Origin: Oscillospiraceae bacterium
GTDB taxonomy: Bacteria; Bacillota; Clostridia; Oscillospirales; CAG-272
Reading direction: 5' to 3'
NCBI GenBank assembly: GCA_015063585.1
Contig: SVTW01000020.1
Location: 1-34,216, forward strand
DNA: 34,216 nucleotides
In this document: positions 6,636 to 14,806 of the stretch, one piece after another
How the letters are laid out: every line of letters begins with the position of its first letter
Numbering within the stretch: the stretch's first letter is position 1
Made by a program: the position numbers and the translations under genes
Notes under the pieces: generated by a model
The model's database searches: none
The model's input: only the letters and a program-made list of their open reading frames with translations
Told to the model about the DNA's origin: nothing

Positions 6636-8693
6636 ATGATTTTTCAAGTACAGAACCACAATTTAAACGTAGATTATGAAAAGGGAGCGCTGACCTCGCT
6701 CACGATAAACGGACGCGAGCTGGTTGCCGACCGCACTCCGCTGTTCTCGGTTCGCCTGATGGCGCAGAACGGGGACGTGCGCGATCTTACCGCGTATGAC
6801 GCGGAGAGATGTACCCTTTGTGACGGCGGCGCGGTTTACACGGGCTTTCCCGAAGCGATCGCGGTCACGGTTGCGTGCCGTCCGACAGCAGACGCGTGGG
6901 AGTGGCGGATCGCGGTGGAAAACCGCACCGATTGCGCGGTGGAGGCAGTGGTCTTCCCCGATGTGATCCTCAAACCGCTTGCCCAAAACGGGGGAGATGC
7001 CACCGTGCTCTACCCTTATAATGAGGGCGCTTTGATTTCCGATGCCGAGCTGCGTCAAAAAACCGTATTTGCGTCCTGCGAGCCCGAATATCCTTCCCTC
7101 GGTTCTTATTCGATGTTCCCGAATATGCTCTGTTCCCAATTCCAATGTTATCTGACCGACGGATACGGGTTGTATATGGGCGTACATGATGCGAGCCGCG
7201 CGCCAAAAGCGATCGATTTTTACCCCGACGGAGCGGGTGTCCGCTTTTTCAACCGTCTGTTTGGCGGCACGGAGTTTGGCGGAAACTTCACGCCCGATTA
7301 TGCGGTCGTATGGAAGCCCTTTGCGGGGGATTGGCAGGACGGTGCCGAGCTCTATCGGCAATGGTTTGAATCCAATCTGCCGCAGGGAGCGAAAAAGATC
7401 CCAGCCAACGAGCATCTGCCCGCATGGTACGCGGATTCGCCGCTGGTGGTCACCTATCCCGTGCGCGGCTTGCATGACACCGATGAAATGACGCCAAACG
7501 CCTTCTTCCCCTATCAAAATGCGCTTCCTACGCTGGATCGCATTGCGGACGAGACCCAAAGCCGTCTGCTGGTGCTTTTGATGCACTGGGAGGGAACGGC
7601 TCCGTGGGCGCCGCCCCACGTTTGGCCTCCCTATGGCGGAGAAGCGATGCTGACCGATTTTTGCAACGCGCTCCACGAGCGCGGACACCTTTTAGGAGTA
7701 TATTGCTCGGGCTTTGGCTGGACCGAGCAGAGCAACCTGATCCGGGAGTACAACCGTCGGGAGGAGTATCAGAGCGGAGGTCTTTCACGCGCGATGTGCG
7801 CCGGACGCGACGGTGAGGTCCTTCACAGCCGCATATGCAGAGCACAGCGCGTCGGATATGATCTTTGTGTCAAAAGCCCGAAGGCGCAGGAGATTTTGGA
7901 GGAGGCATACCGCCCGCTCTTGGATTCCTCGCTCGATTACGTGCAGATCCTGGATCAGAACCATGGCGGCGGGCAGTATTTCTGCTACGCGAGGGATCAT
8001 GGGCATCCTCCCGTTCCGGGGGCATGGATGACAGAGACTATGCAAACGCTCCTCAGCGGGTGGCGCGACAGCGCGCACGGCAAGCTGTTCGGTTGTGAGT
8101 CGGCGGCAGCGGAAGCCTTTTTGCCGCAGCTCCTGTTCTCAGACAACCGCTTCGAGCTCAATTGGTACTTTGGAGAGCCTGTTCCGCTGTATGCTTATCT
8201 CTACCACGAGTATCTGCGTAATTTTATGGGAAATCAGGTATCCTGCGGACTTTGGTACACCAAGGATTCCATGCGCACAAGAATGGCATATTCTTTTGTC
8301 GCGGGCGATTGCATGACGCTTGTGCTCTCGCCGACAGGCGGCTTGATGTCAAGCTGGGGCGGACGCGGGCGCCTGCAACCGCCCGATTACGAAAAGACCG
8401 TGCGCTTCGCGGCGAACATGACACGCTTTTACCGCGAGGAGGCAGGGCGTTATCTCTACTGCGGCCGTATGATCAAGCCGATCGAGTATCGGTGTGCCGC
8501 AGAGACTTATCCCACGCGTGAAGAACGCGAGGTGGACATTCCCTGTGTGCTTTCCACGGCATGGGAGCGCGATGGGGAGCGGGTACAGATCTTTGTCAAT
8601 CATACCGATTGCCCCGAAACGGTGACGCTTTCGAACGGAAGGAGCTTTACCGTTCCTCCGTTGAGCGGAGAAATGATCCAAATAGAGTCTTAA
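6636..8693 (+). CDS. DUF6259 domain protein, glycoside-hydrolase-like
   Basis: The 685-residue product starts at an ATG with GGAAAGGAGC upstream. The first ~220 residues read as a beta-sandwich (ENRTDCAVEAVVFPDVIL), followed by a TIM-barrel-like region with LLVLLMHWEGTAPWAPPH, HLLGVYCSGFGW, YVQILDQNHGG and GKLFGCESAAAE, and a short beta-rich C-terminus (IFVNHTDCPETVTL). This order is that of GH36/GH31-like retaining glycosidases, and DUF6259 proteins are generally treated as uncharacterised members of that fold. Asp in QILDQN and Glu in GCESA are candidate catalytic acids by position only. It has no signal peptide, so any substrate would be an imported oligosaccharide or glycoside. Its place between two sugar isomerases and a Gfo/Idh dehydrogenase supports a sugar-processing role. 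Confidence 0.8.
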   Translation: MIFQVQNHNLNVDYEKGALTSLTINGRELVADRTPLFSVRLMAQNGDVRDLTAYDAERCTLCDGGAVYTGFPEAIAVTVACRPTADAWEWRIAVENRTDCAVEAVVFPDVILKPLAQNGGDATVLYPYNEGALISDAELRQKTVFASCEPEYPSLGSYSMFPNMLCSQFQCYLTDGYGLYMGVHDASRAPKAIDFYPDGAGVRFFNRLFGGTEFGGNFTPDYAVVWKPFAGDWQDGAELYRQWFESNLPQGAKKIPANEHLPAWYADSPLVVTYPVRGLHDTDEMTPNAFFPYQNALPTLDRIADETQSRLLVLLMHWEGTAPWAPPHVWPPYGGEAMLTDFCNALHERGHLLGVYCSGFGWTEQSNLIREYNRREEYQSGGLSRAMCAGRDGEVLHSRICRAQRVGYDLCVKSPKAQEILEEAYRPLLDSSLDYVQILDQNHGGGQYFCYARDHGHPPVPGAWMTETMQTLLSGWRDSAHGKLFGCESAAAEAFLPQLLFSDNRFELNWYFGEPVPLYAYLYHEYLRNFMGNQVSCGLWYTKDSMRTRMAYSFVAGDCMTLVLSPTGGLMSSWGGRGRLQPPDYEKTVRFAANMTRFYREEAGRYLYCGRMIKPIEYRCAAETYPTREEREVDIPCVLSTAWERDGERVQIFVNHTDCPETVTLSNGRSFTVPPLSGEMIQIES

Positions 8694-8738
8694 CCCAAGA
8701 CCGATTCACAGGATTTTGAAAACAGAAAGGAAATAAAA

Positions 8739-9827
8739 ATGGCAGACGTATTGAAAATTGGCATCATCGGATGCGGCGGGATCGCGAACGGTAAGCATAT
8801 GCCGTCGCTCAAAAAAGTGGCAGACTGCGAAATGGTTGCGTTTTGCGATATCGTGATCGAAAGAGCAGAGAAGGCTGCAAAAGAATACGGCACGGCAGAC
8901 GCAAAGGTTTATACCGACTACAAGGAGCTGCTTCGTGATCCTGAAATTGACGTTGTACACGTTTGCACGCCAAACCGTTCCCACAGCTTTATCACGGTTG
9001 ACGCGCTTGAGGCAGGTAAGCACGTAATGTGCGAAAAACCCATGGCGATCAATTCGGCAGAGGCAAAAAAGATGCTCGATGCGGCAAAGCGCACGGGCAA
9101 GAAGCTCACGATCGGCTATCAGAGCCGCTTCCGCGACGATTCTCAGTACATGAAGGCAGAGGCAGAAGCAGGCACGTTCGGGGATATCTACTATGCAAAG
9201 GCAACTGCGCTTCGTCGCCGTGCTGTTCCCACGTGGGGCGTATTTCTCAACGAGTATGAGCAGGGCGGCGGTCCGCTGATCGACATTGGAACACACGCGC
9301 TGGACCTTACACTCTGGATGATGGATAACTACAAGCCCAAGTATTGTGTGGGCACGGCTTACCATAAGCTCAACAATGACACCGATCAGGGAAACATGTG
9401 GGGCAATTGGGATCCCGAAAAATTCACGGTTGAGGATTCCGCGTTCGGCTTTATCGTGATGGAAAACGGCGCTACGATCGTGCTTGAATCGGCATGGGCG
9501 CTCAACACGCTCGACGTTCGTGAGGCGGTGACCTCGGTTTGCGGAACGCTTGCGGGCGGCGACATGGCGGTCAAGAATTGCGTGCGCATCAACGGGATCC
9601 GCCACAACAGACAGTATGTGCTCGAGCCCAATTTCAAGGCGGGCGGCGTTGCCTTCAATGACGGCGCGGCTTCCGAAAGCGCGGCAGAGCGCGAGGCACG
9701 TATGTGGATCGAGGCGATCCGCAACGACACCGATCCGCTCACGCTTCCCGAGCAGGCATACTGTGTCACAAGAATTCTCGAGGGTATTTACGAGTCGTCC
9801 AAGAGCGGCGATATCTATCGCTTCTGA
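8739..9827 (+). CDS. Gfo/Idh/MocA family oxidoreductase
   Basis: This 362-residue protein begins with the NAD(P)-binding Rossmann motif IGIIGCGGIANGKH and carries the family's hallmark CEKPMA (the Lys of EKP is catalytic) about residue 100. A later GGGPLIDIGTHALDL gives the expected Asp and His of the substrate site. Known members oxidise or reduce sugar and inositol hydroxyls. The C-terminal half is the usual alpha/beta substrate and dimer domain, and the length is typical. AAAGGAAA sits seven bases before the ATG. The DeoR regulator follows after 36 bases. In this cluster it is the most likely oxidation step, with the TIM-barrel proteins acting on the resulting keto-sugar (inference). Confidence 0.92.
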   Translation: MADVLKIGIIGCGGIANGKHMPSLKKVADCEMVAFCDIVIERAEKAAKEYGTADAKVYTDYKELLRDPEIDVVHVCTPNRSHSFITVDALEAGKHVMCEKPMAINSAEAKKMLDAAKRTGKKLTIGYQSRFRDDSQYMKAEAEAGTFGDIYYAKATALRRRAVPTWGVFLNEYEQGGGPLIDIGTHALDLTLWMMDNYKPKYCVGTAYHKLNNDTDQGNMWGNWDPEKFTVEDSAFGFIVMENGATIVLESAWALNTLDVREAVTSVCGTLAGGDMAVKNCVRINGIRHNRQYVLEPNFKAGGVAFNDGAASESAAEREARMWIEAIRNDTDPLTLPEQAYCVTRILEGIYESSKSGDIYRF

Positions 9828-9863
9828 TCGGACGCGGCAGATCGACGGAAAGGAGGGGGCAGC

Positions 9864-10580
9864 GTGCAATATGATCGCAGGCAAGGGATCCTGAAGTTGC
9901 TGACCGAGCAGCAAAGCGCAACGGTCAAGGAGCTTGCGGCAAAGCTTTTCACCAGCGAGGCATCGGTGCGCCGTGATCTGGACGCGCTGGAAGCCGAGGG
10001 CTACGTTCATCGCGTTTACGGCGGTGTGGTGCTTGCTAAGGCGGGCAATCATATCACGCCGATCGGGTTGCGTGACGGTGACAATGCCGCGGAGAAGAAT
10101 CTTGTTGCCGCGCAGGCGGCAAAGCTGGTTTGTGACGGAGCGACGATCCTGCTCGATGCTTCCTCTACCGCGCGAAGGATCCTGAAATATCTGGACGGCG
10201 TGCGTGATCTGCGCATTTTTACCAACAATCTCCGCGTGTTTCGTGAGATCGGAAATCTGGACGCGCGGGTCTGGTGCACGGGCGGTCTTTATAATGAGCA
10301 AAACCATGCCTTTATAGGACCTGCCGCCGAGGACTTTATCCGTTCGATCTCTGCCGATTTTCTGTTTTTCTCCAGCGAGGGGATCTCGGAGGAGGGAGAC
10401 ATCAGCGACGTTTCCGAGGAGGAGACCGCTCTGCGCCGCATCATGCTGCAACGAGCCGCGCGAAAGTATTTTCTGTGCGATTCCAGCAAGATCGGTGTAC
10501 GGCGCAATTTTATCGTATGCAACCGGACCGAGCTTGACGGCGTGATCTGCAATGCACCTTTGCCGTGGGAGAACGGCTGA
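9864..10580 (+). CDS. DeoR/GlpR family transcriptional regulator (GTG start)
   Basis: The 238-residue product has an N-terminal winged helix (residues 1-57; RRQGILKLL, then KELAAKLFTSEASVRRDL and the wing VHRVYGG) and a C-terminal DeoRC sensor of the ribose-5-phosphate isomerase-like fold (GATILLDASSTARRILKYL; IFTNNLRV). Such proteins are usually repressors released by a phosphorylated sugar. The start is GTG at 9864, seven bases after AGGAGG at 9851-9856; no ATG fits the ribosome site. As the last gene of the cluster it probably controls the promoter at 4714-4742. The ligand is unknown and no kinase for it is encoded here. A repeat with a long hairpin follows the stop. Confidence 0.92.
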   Translation: MQYDRRQGILKLLTEQQSATVKELAAKLFTSEASVRRDLDALEAEGYVHRVYGGVVLAKAGNHITPIGLRDGDNAAEKNLVAAQAAKLVCDGATILLDASSTARRILKYLDGVRDLRIFTNNLRVFREIGNLDARVWCTGGLYNEQNHAFIGPAAEDFIRSISADFLFFSSEGISEEGDISDVSEEETALRRIMLQRAARKYFLCDSSKIGVRRNFIVCNRTELDGVICNAPLPWENG

Positions 10581-10601
10581 AAGGGATAAAAAGCGATAAA
10601 A

Positions 10602-10650
10602 GGGGGTGAGTCAAATGCAAAAATGCATTTGGTACTCACCCCCGACGTTT
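10602..10650 (+). terminator. Terminator-like hairpin after deoR
   Basis: The first stem of repeat copy 1 (GGGGGTGAGT with ACTCACCCCC, extended by CAAATGCA with TGCATTTG) lies 21 bases past the deoR stop and is followed by GACGTTTTT. It can end the carbohydrate cluster transcript. Confidence 0.6.
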
Positions 10651-10747
10651 TTGCTTTGCGGCTAAACACCGCAATTTTGACTGCTTTGCAGTCGAAAACC
10701 GCAAAATCCGCACTTCAAAAAAGCCTACCGTCGCCTTTATGAAGCGA
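10602..10747. repeat. Tandem hairpin repeat, copy 1 (146 bp)
   Basis: First of two head-to-tail units. It holds a long G+C-clamped stem (10602-10619 with 10624-10643, two-base bulge), a TTGCGG/CCGCAA hairpin, a GACTGC-TTT-GCAGTC hairpin and a decayed AAAAAAGCC stem at its end. No protein-coding pattern is seen. The 360-base gap between the deoR stop and the facing Gfo/Idh gene is filled almost entirely by the two copies. Confidence 0.85.
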
Positions 10748-10894
10748 GGGGGTGAGTCAAGTGCAAAAATGCATTTGGTACTCACCCCCGACGTTTTTGC
10801 TTTGCGGCGAATCGCCGCAATTTTCGACTGCTTTGCAGTCGAAAACCGCAAATTCCGCGCTACAAAAAAGCCTACCGTCGGCTTTTTTGAGCAG
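10748..10894. repeat. Tandem hairpin repeat, copy 2 (147 bp)
   Basis: Matches copy 1 over its whole length with scattered changes. Several changes preserve or improve pairing: the second hairpin here is TTGCGGCG-AAT-CGCCGCAA, longer than in copy 1, and the last stem is perfect (AAAAAAGCC with GGCTTTTTT). The central GACTGC-TTT-GCAGTC hairpin is identical in both. Confidence 0.85.
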
Positions 10895-10918
10895 AGGCTG
10901 CGCCAATGACGCAGCCTC
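10864..10918. terminator. Terminators serving the minus-strand Gfo/Idh operon and both directions
   Basis: AAAAAAGCC (10864-10872) pairs with GGCTTTTTT (10880-10888) around a 7-base loop, giving an A/T-flanked bidirectional terminator. Next to it GAGGCTGCG (10894-10902) pairs perfectly with CGCAGCCTC (10910-10918), 22 bases beyond the stop of the minus-strand gene ending at 10941. Confidence 0.75.
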
Positions 10919-10940
10919 TTGTTGATAGGAACGTACGAGA

Positions 10941-11756
10941 TCAAATCCGGCTCAGGATCATGTCGCGCATGCGCATGACCTCAAGCGTTTGCTTGGTATC
11001 AAAGCTCGGCTTGCCCGATTCGTAAAATTTGAGAATGTCGGCGATCAGACCGCGGAAGAAATCCGATTGGATCGCGCGGTATGCGGGCGTGCCGTTCGCG
11101 TCCTCAACCGTTACGCTGAAGGGCATTTTGGGCGCATAAACGAAGGTGACGGATTTGCCGCCCTCGGTCTCCACACGTGCTATGTACTGTGCGCCCTGAC
11201 GCTCCACCTTGGCACTCTTTGCCGCGTCACCCAAAAGCAGGACCGCCATCTCAACCTGATGTACCAGATATTCGGGCAGGTTTCCGCCGCCACCCGTTAC
11301 GATCAGATTGGAAACGTTTGTGATGTCGGAAAGCTCGTCCGCATAACGCAGAGCCGAGGTGCTGAAAAAGGGCGTGTGATATTCTTCCGCGAGCGCAAAG
11401 ATCTCCTTTGCCTCGGCAAGATTGGGCGCGAAGGTTTTGTCAATGTAGGTGGGCTTGCCGTAGGGCAGGACCTTTTTCGCATAGGCAAGGTGACGGTCGG
11501 GGTCACTTGGCGCGAGAATGAGCAGGACGTCGCTTTTTTCGCAAACCTCCTCGATCGAGCCGCACAGCTCAACCCCCATCTTTTCGCACCACTGAGCCGA
11601 GGTCTCACCGTATTTCGGGGAGAGATCAAGCTCGCCCCACCCATAGGCTACCTCGTAATCGGTGCCAAGTGCCTCGTTTGCCTCGCGGATCCACGCGGGG
11701 TAGTTGTTTGCGTGCCATTCACTCAGATAATAGTCAATAAAACCGATTTTTTTCAT
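10941..11756 (-). CDS. Short Gfo/Idh/MocA-like protein
   Basis: The product is 271 residues, about 80-90 shorter than standard members. It starts MKKIGFIDYYLSEWHANNYP, where the family's usual GxGxxG nucleotide loop is absent. KSDVLLILAPSDPDRHL and YGKPTYIDKTFAPNLAEAKE correspond to the strand-loop and the EKP segment, here DKT, so the Lys is kept but its neighbours differ. The C-terminus (TLEVMRMRDMILSRI) matches the normal family end. It begins one base after the stop of the full-length dehydrogenase gene and is thus translationally coupled. It may be a non-catalytic or differently specific partner of that enzyme, a guess based on the missing loop. Ends at strong terminators. Confidence 0.75.
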   Translation of the reverse strand: MKKIGFIDYYLSEWHANNYPAWIREANEALGTDYEVAYGWGELDLSPKYGETSAQWCEKMGVELCGSIEEVCEKSDVLLILAPSDPDRHLAYAKKVLPYGKPTYIDKTFAPNLAEAKEIFALAEEYHTPFFSTSALRYADELSDITNVSNLIVTGGGGNLPEYLVHQVEMAVLLLGDAAKSAKVERQGAQYIARVETEGGKSVTFVYAPKMPFSVTVEDANGTPAYRAIQSDFFRGLIADILKFYESGKPSFDTKQTLEVMRMRDMILSRI

Positions 11757-11757
11757 A

Positions 11758-12816
11758 TCAGAACTCGATCTCTTTCTTTGCGTCGGCAGATGCGTAAAGC
11801 GAATCCAGCAGCTTTGCGCTCTCCAGAATGTTGTCGATGTGGTTGCGGTTCTTCACGCCACTCTCGATCGCTTCGAGGAACGCGCGATCCTCGCACAGAT
11901 ACATGTCGGGGATATCGTATTCGGGTGCAATCGTTTCAAGCGTAGAGCCGTCATAGAACTCAAACTTGCCGCCGTAGGTCAGACGTGCGCCGCCCTTGTC
12001 GCCCATGAAGTCGATGAACATGTCTTTTTGGTTGATGTTCTGTGCCCATGCGCCGTTGAAGGAGATGCTTGCCTTGTCGGTGCGAATGTGACCCGAGATG
12101 TAGTCGTCAACATTGTTCACACCGTTTTCAATATCCTTGGTGTCCTCCGCCCACATCTTGGTGTATTTATAGGACTTCATGTCCTTTGCCATCTCGCAGT
12201 AAGCGTCGCAGGTCAGGGTTTTGAGCTTGGCACCGCCGAGAATGTAGAGGATCAGATCCAGGAAGTGAACGCCCCAGTCGATCAGCACGCCGCCGCCCGA
12301 CTGTTCCTTGTTGGTAAACGCGCCGCCGAGTCCGGGGATCGAGCGGAAGGAACGGAAGGAGCAGTATACGTGGTAGATCTTACCGAACTTGCCCTCGCGG
12401 TTGAGCTGTTCGAGCATTTCAACCGACTTGTGATAGCGGTTGCAAACGCCGATGTTGAGCATGAGACCTCTCTTGTTTGCCTCCTCTGCCATTTCGCAGG
12501 AGAGCTTATAGTTTACCGTGATCGGCTTTTCGCAGAACACGTGCTTGCCCGCGCGCAGAGCGTCCATGGTTACGGTGTAGTGCGCATAGTTGGGGGTGAG
12601 GACGTAAACCACCTCTACCTCGGGGTCAGCCAGAGCAACCTGATAGTCGGTGATTACGTTTTCAACCTTATCGGGATATTTTTCCTTCATTTCGGCTGCT
12701 TTGGATTCGATCAGATCGCATGCGTATTTGATGCGCAGACCTTCAATTTGTGTCAGCGCGGGAAAATGTGCGGCACGTGCAATTCTTCCACAGCCGACGA
12801 TCGCGATAGTTTTCAT
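11758..12816 (-). CDS. Gfo/Idh/MocA family oxidoreductase
   Basis: This full-length member (352 residues) has an intact Rossmann loop (IAIVGCGRIARAAHFPAL), the catalytic segment HVFCEKPITVNY near residue 95 and GGGVLIDWGVHFLDLILY with the expected Asp and His. It would be an NAD(P)-dependent cytoplasmic dehydrogenase of a sugar, inositol or related compound. AGAGAGGAT lies upstream of its ATG, and a promoter with 17-base spacing lies in the preceding AT-rich gap. It and the short partner form a two-gene operon facing the deoR cluster; the relation to that cluster is unproven. Confidence 0.92.
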   Translation of the reverse strand: MKTIAIVGCGRIARAAHFPALTQIEGLRIKYACDLIESKAAEMKEKYPDKVENVITDYQVALADPEVEVVYVLTPNYAHYTVTMDALRAGKHVFCEKPITVNYKLSCEMAEEANKRGLMLNIGVCNRYHKSVEMLEQLNREGKFGKIYHVYCSFRSFRSIPGLGGAFTNKEQSGGGVLIDWGVHFLDLILYILGGAKLKTLTCDAYCEMAKDMKSYKYTKMWAEDTKDIENGVNNVDDYISGHIRTDKASISFNGAWAQNINQKDMFIDFMGDKGGARLTYGGKFEFYDGSTLETIAPEYDIPDMYLCEDRAFLEAIESGVKNRNHIDNILESAKLLDSLYASADAKKEIEF

Positions 12817-12866
12817 AGGGATATCCTCTCTTTTCTTTGCATTTTACGAGAAAATCGTTCATTATC

Positions 12867-12895
12867 ATTTTATAACATTTTTTGTCCGCCGTCAA
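12867..12895 (-). promoter_or_regulatory. Sigma-A promoter for the Gfo/Idh pair
   Basis: On the minus strand TTGACG (12890-12895), 17 bases, TAAAAT (12867-12872). The ATG follows about 50 bases downstream of the -10. A short inverted repeat (TAGCA...TGCTA, about 12917-12932) lies upstream of the -35 and could be a control site. Confidence 0.75.
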
Positions 12896-12940
12896 TCGAA
12901 TAATATTGCCTTTTTATAGCACAATCTTGCTATTTATGGC

Positions 12941-13001
12941 AAAAAAACGCCCCCTGCCGATTCGCGTGGTTCCAATTTGAAATCTCACGTTCATCGGCAG
13001 G
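12941..13001 (-). terminator. Terminator of the acyl-CoA ligase gene
   Basis: On the minus strand CCTGCCGAT (12993-13001) pairs with ATCGGCAGG (12953-12961) across a long partly paired loop, followed by GGCG and seven T (12941-12947). It starts 16 bases past the stop at 13017. Confidence 0.75.
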
Positions 13002-13016
13002 AGCGGTTGCAGAGGG

Positions 13017-14723
13017 TCAATCGATCTGCATGTTGATCCGGAAGCGCAGGATCTTGCGCAGGGTGTTTTTGGGGAATTCCTCGTCGCGCAGACGAAGTTG
13101 GCTGATTTTCTTATAGGGAAGTGCGGTCTTGTTATAATCCTCAACCACGCGTGTAAAATAGGCGCGCGGATCGGTGATCGCGTTCTTTTCGAGATATTCG
13201 CGGTTGGGGAAGATCTCGGCAACAATGGCGTTGTGCTCCACACCGCGGCGGCTCTTGCCCTCATATACCACGACCTCCAACACACCGGGAATCGAGAGAA
13301 AATCCTTTTCGATCTCCTCGGGGTAAACGTTTTTGCCGTTGGAAAGTATGATCAGATTTTTCAGACGACCGGTGATATAAAGATTTCCGTCGGCATCAAA
13401 TTTTCCAAAGTCGCCCGTGCAAAAATAGCCGTCCTCATCAAATGCCGCTTCGGTTGCCGCATCGTCCTTGTAGTATCCCAGCATTACGTTCGCACCGCGC
13501 ACGCAGATCTCACCTTCTCCGTCCGCATTGGGATCACGTAGGCGGATCTTATTGCAGGCAAGCGGTTTTCCGACGCTGCCGTGTACGGGAGCCGCCTGAT
13601 GGGTTGCCGAGATCAGAGGGGAGCATTCGGTAATGCCGTAGCCGTTGATCACGGTGATTCCAATGGCATCAAAGGTGTCAAGGATCTCGCGGCTGATCGG
13701 CGCACCGCCGCTGACGATCAGGCGGAGCTTTCCGCCAAAGCTTGCGAGCACCGATTGAAAGATCGACCGACGCGCGTCGATCCCGATCTTCCGCATGGCA
13801 TTGCTCATCTTCATCATGCGGCGCAGAAGCTTTTCCTTGCCCTGATCCCGCGCGGTTGACAAAATGCGGCGATAGAAGGTTTCCACAAAAAGCGGCACCA
13901 GCGTGAGATGCTCGGGTTGTTCCGTGCGCAGCTCCCGTTGGATATAGCGAAGCCCGTCCGAGAGATAGACCTCACAGCCCGCGGCAACGTGGGCAACGAG
14001 ACCAACGTTACAGCCGTAGGTATGATGCGGCGGCAACACGGCAACGGTTTTTCGGGAGAGATGCACCTGACGAAGCCCCGCGTAAAGGTCCGCCATCAAG
14101 CCGTTTTGCGAGAGAAGCACGCCCTTTCCGTTGCCCGTTGTGCCCGACGTGAAGATCAAAAACGAGGGCTCAAGCGGCTTGAGGCGGTTGGAAAGATAGG
14201 CGTTGTCTCCGTTGCGTACCTTATCACGCCCCTGTTCCGTGAGCGACTCTACGGTCTCATGCGAATCGGTTTCGGGCGCGGTCAATGCAAAATAGAAAGG
14301 GATACCGAGCGCGGCGGAGACCGCGTCGGCTTTTTCCGAGAGGGAGGCATCGCAGAACAGAAAGGCGCAGTCGGCGTGACGCGCGGTTTTGGAAAGCTCC
14401 TCGGCTTGCCATTCGCGGTCAAGCGGTACCACCACGGCACCGATCGCGAGGAGCGAGAAGAAGGTGCAAACCCAAGGGTAGGAGAGCTTTCCGATCACGG
14501 CAACCTTTGTTCCGCTTACCCCGCGCGCGATCAGCTCGGTTCCGAGTGCTTGCACGTCGGCGCAGAAATCGGGGAAGGAGACCCGTACGGCCGAGAGGTC
14601 GCTCGGGTGTCGGCGATAGGAAAAGGCGTATCGGTCGGGGTAACGTTTGGCGATATCCTGCAGCATTTCACGGATATTTCCATATTCCTTGGAATCATAT
14701 ACGGGTAATTTTTTTGTACTCAT
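13017..14723 (-). CDS. AMP-binding acyl-CoA ligase (long-chain fatty acid type)
   Basis: The 568-residue product carries the acyl-adenylate motifs in order: FTSGTTGNGKGV (phosphate loop), INGYGITECSPLIS, YFCTGDFGKFDADGNLYITG and LSNGKNVYPEEIEK, then a C-terminal domain ending PKNTLRKILRF with the candidate adenylation Lys. It would activate a carboxylic acid, probably fatty, to an acyl-adenylate and then CoA or carrier-protein thioester; COG1022-like ligases are closest by eye. The start at 14723 is chosen because codons further upstream run through the promoter; AAAGGA is 14 bases away, a rather long spacing. No other lipid gene is adjacent. The promoter is overlapped and flanked by two palindromes, implying tight repression. 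Confidence 0.88.
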   Translation of the reverse strand: MSTKKLPVYDSKEYGNIREMLQDIAKRYPDRYAFSYRRHPSDLSAVRVSFPDFCADVQALGTELIARGVSGTKVAVIGKLSYPWVCTFFSLLAIGAVVVPLDREWQAEELSKTARHADCAFLFCDASLSEKADAVSAALGIPFYFALTAPETDSHETVESLTEQGRDKVRNGDNAYLSNRLKPLEPSFLIFTSGTTGNGKGVLLSQNGLMADLYAGLRQVHLSRKTVAVLPPHHTYGCNVGLVAHVAAGCEVYLSDGLRYIQRELRTEQPEHLTLVPLFVETFYRRILSTARDQGKEKLLRRMMKMSNAMRKIGIDARRSIFQSVLASFGGKLRLIVSGGAPISREILDTFDAIGITVINGYGITECSPLISATHQAAPVHGSVGKPLACNKIRLRDPNADGEGEICVRGANVMLGYYKDDAATEAAFDEDGYFCTGDFGKFDADGNLYITGRLKNLIILSNGKNVYPEEIEKDFLSIPGVLEVVVYEGKSRRGVEHNAIVAEIFPNREYLEKNAITDPRAYFTRVVEDYNKTALPYKKISQLRLRDEEFPKNTLRKILRFRINMQID

Positions 14724-14754
14724 CTTAGGTAGCTGGATCCTTTCATGATTTGAT

Positions 14755-14768
14755 GTTGACAAGTTAAC
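14755..14768. promoter_or_regulatory. Operator palindrome 1 (downstream of start point)
   Basis: On the minus strand GTTAACTTGTCAAC, a near-perfect inverted repeat (one mismatch) that differs from operator 2 only slightly. It would cover about +3 to +16 of the ligase transcript. Confidence 0.7.
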
Positions 14769-14777
14769 ATATCCCAA

Positions 14778-14806
14778 ATTATACCACAAAGATGTTGACT
14801 TGTCAA
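14778..14806 (-). promoter_or_regulatory. Perfect-consensus promoter of the acyl-CoA ligase
   Basis: TTGACA (14801-14806), 17 bases, TATAAT (14778-14783) on the minus strand. The -35 is embedded in operator 2, so the repressor and RNA polymerase would compete directly. The leader to the ATG is about 48 bases. Confidence 0.88.

Noticed and set aside
8706-10451. A 581-codon minus-strand frame across the Gfo/Idh and deoR genes
   Set aside because: Both plus-strand genes have clear family motifs and ribosome sites; the antisense frame has none and spans two genes.
10602-10894. CRISPR array
   Set aside because: Only two units, each 146 bases with no unique spacers, and no cas genes.
11839-12903. 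A 354-codon plus-strand frame opposite the full-length Gfo/Idh gene
   Set aside because: Shadow of a well-supported dehydrogenase; it also crosses that gene's promoter.
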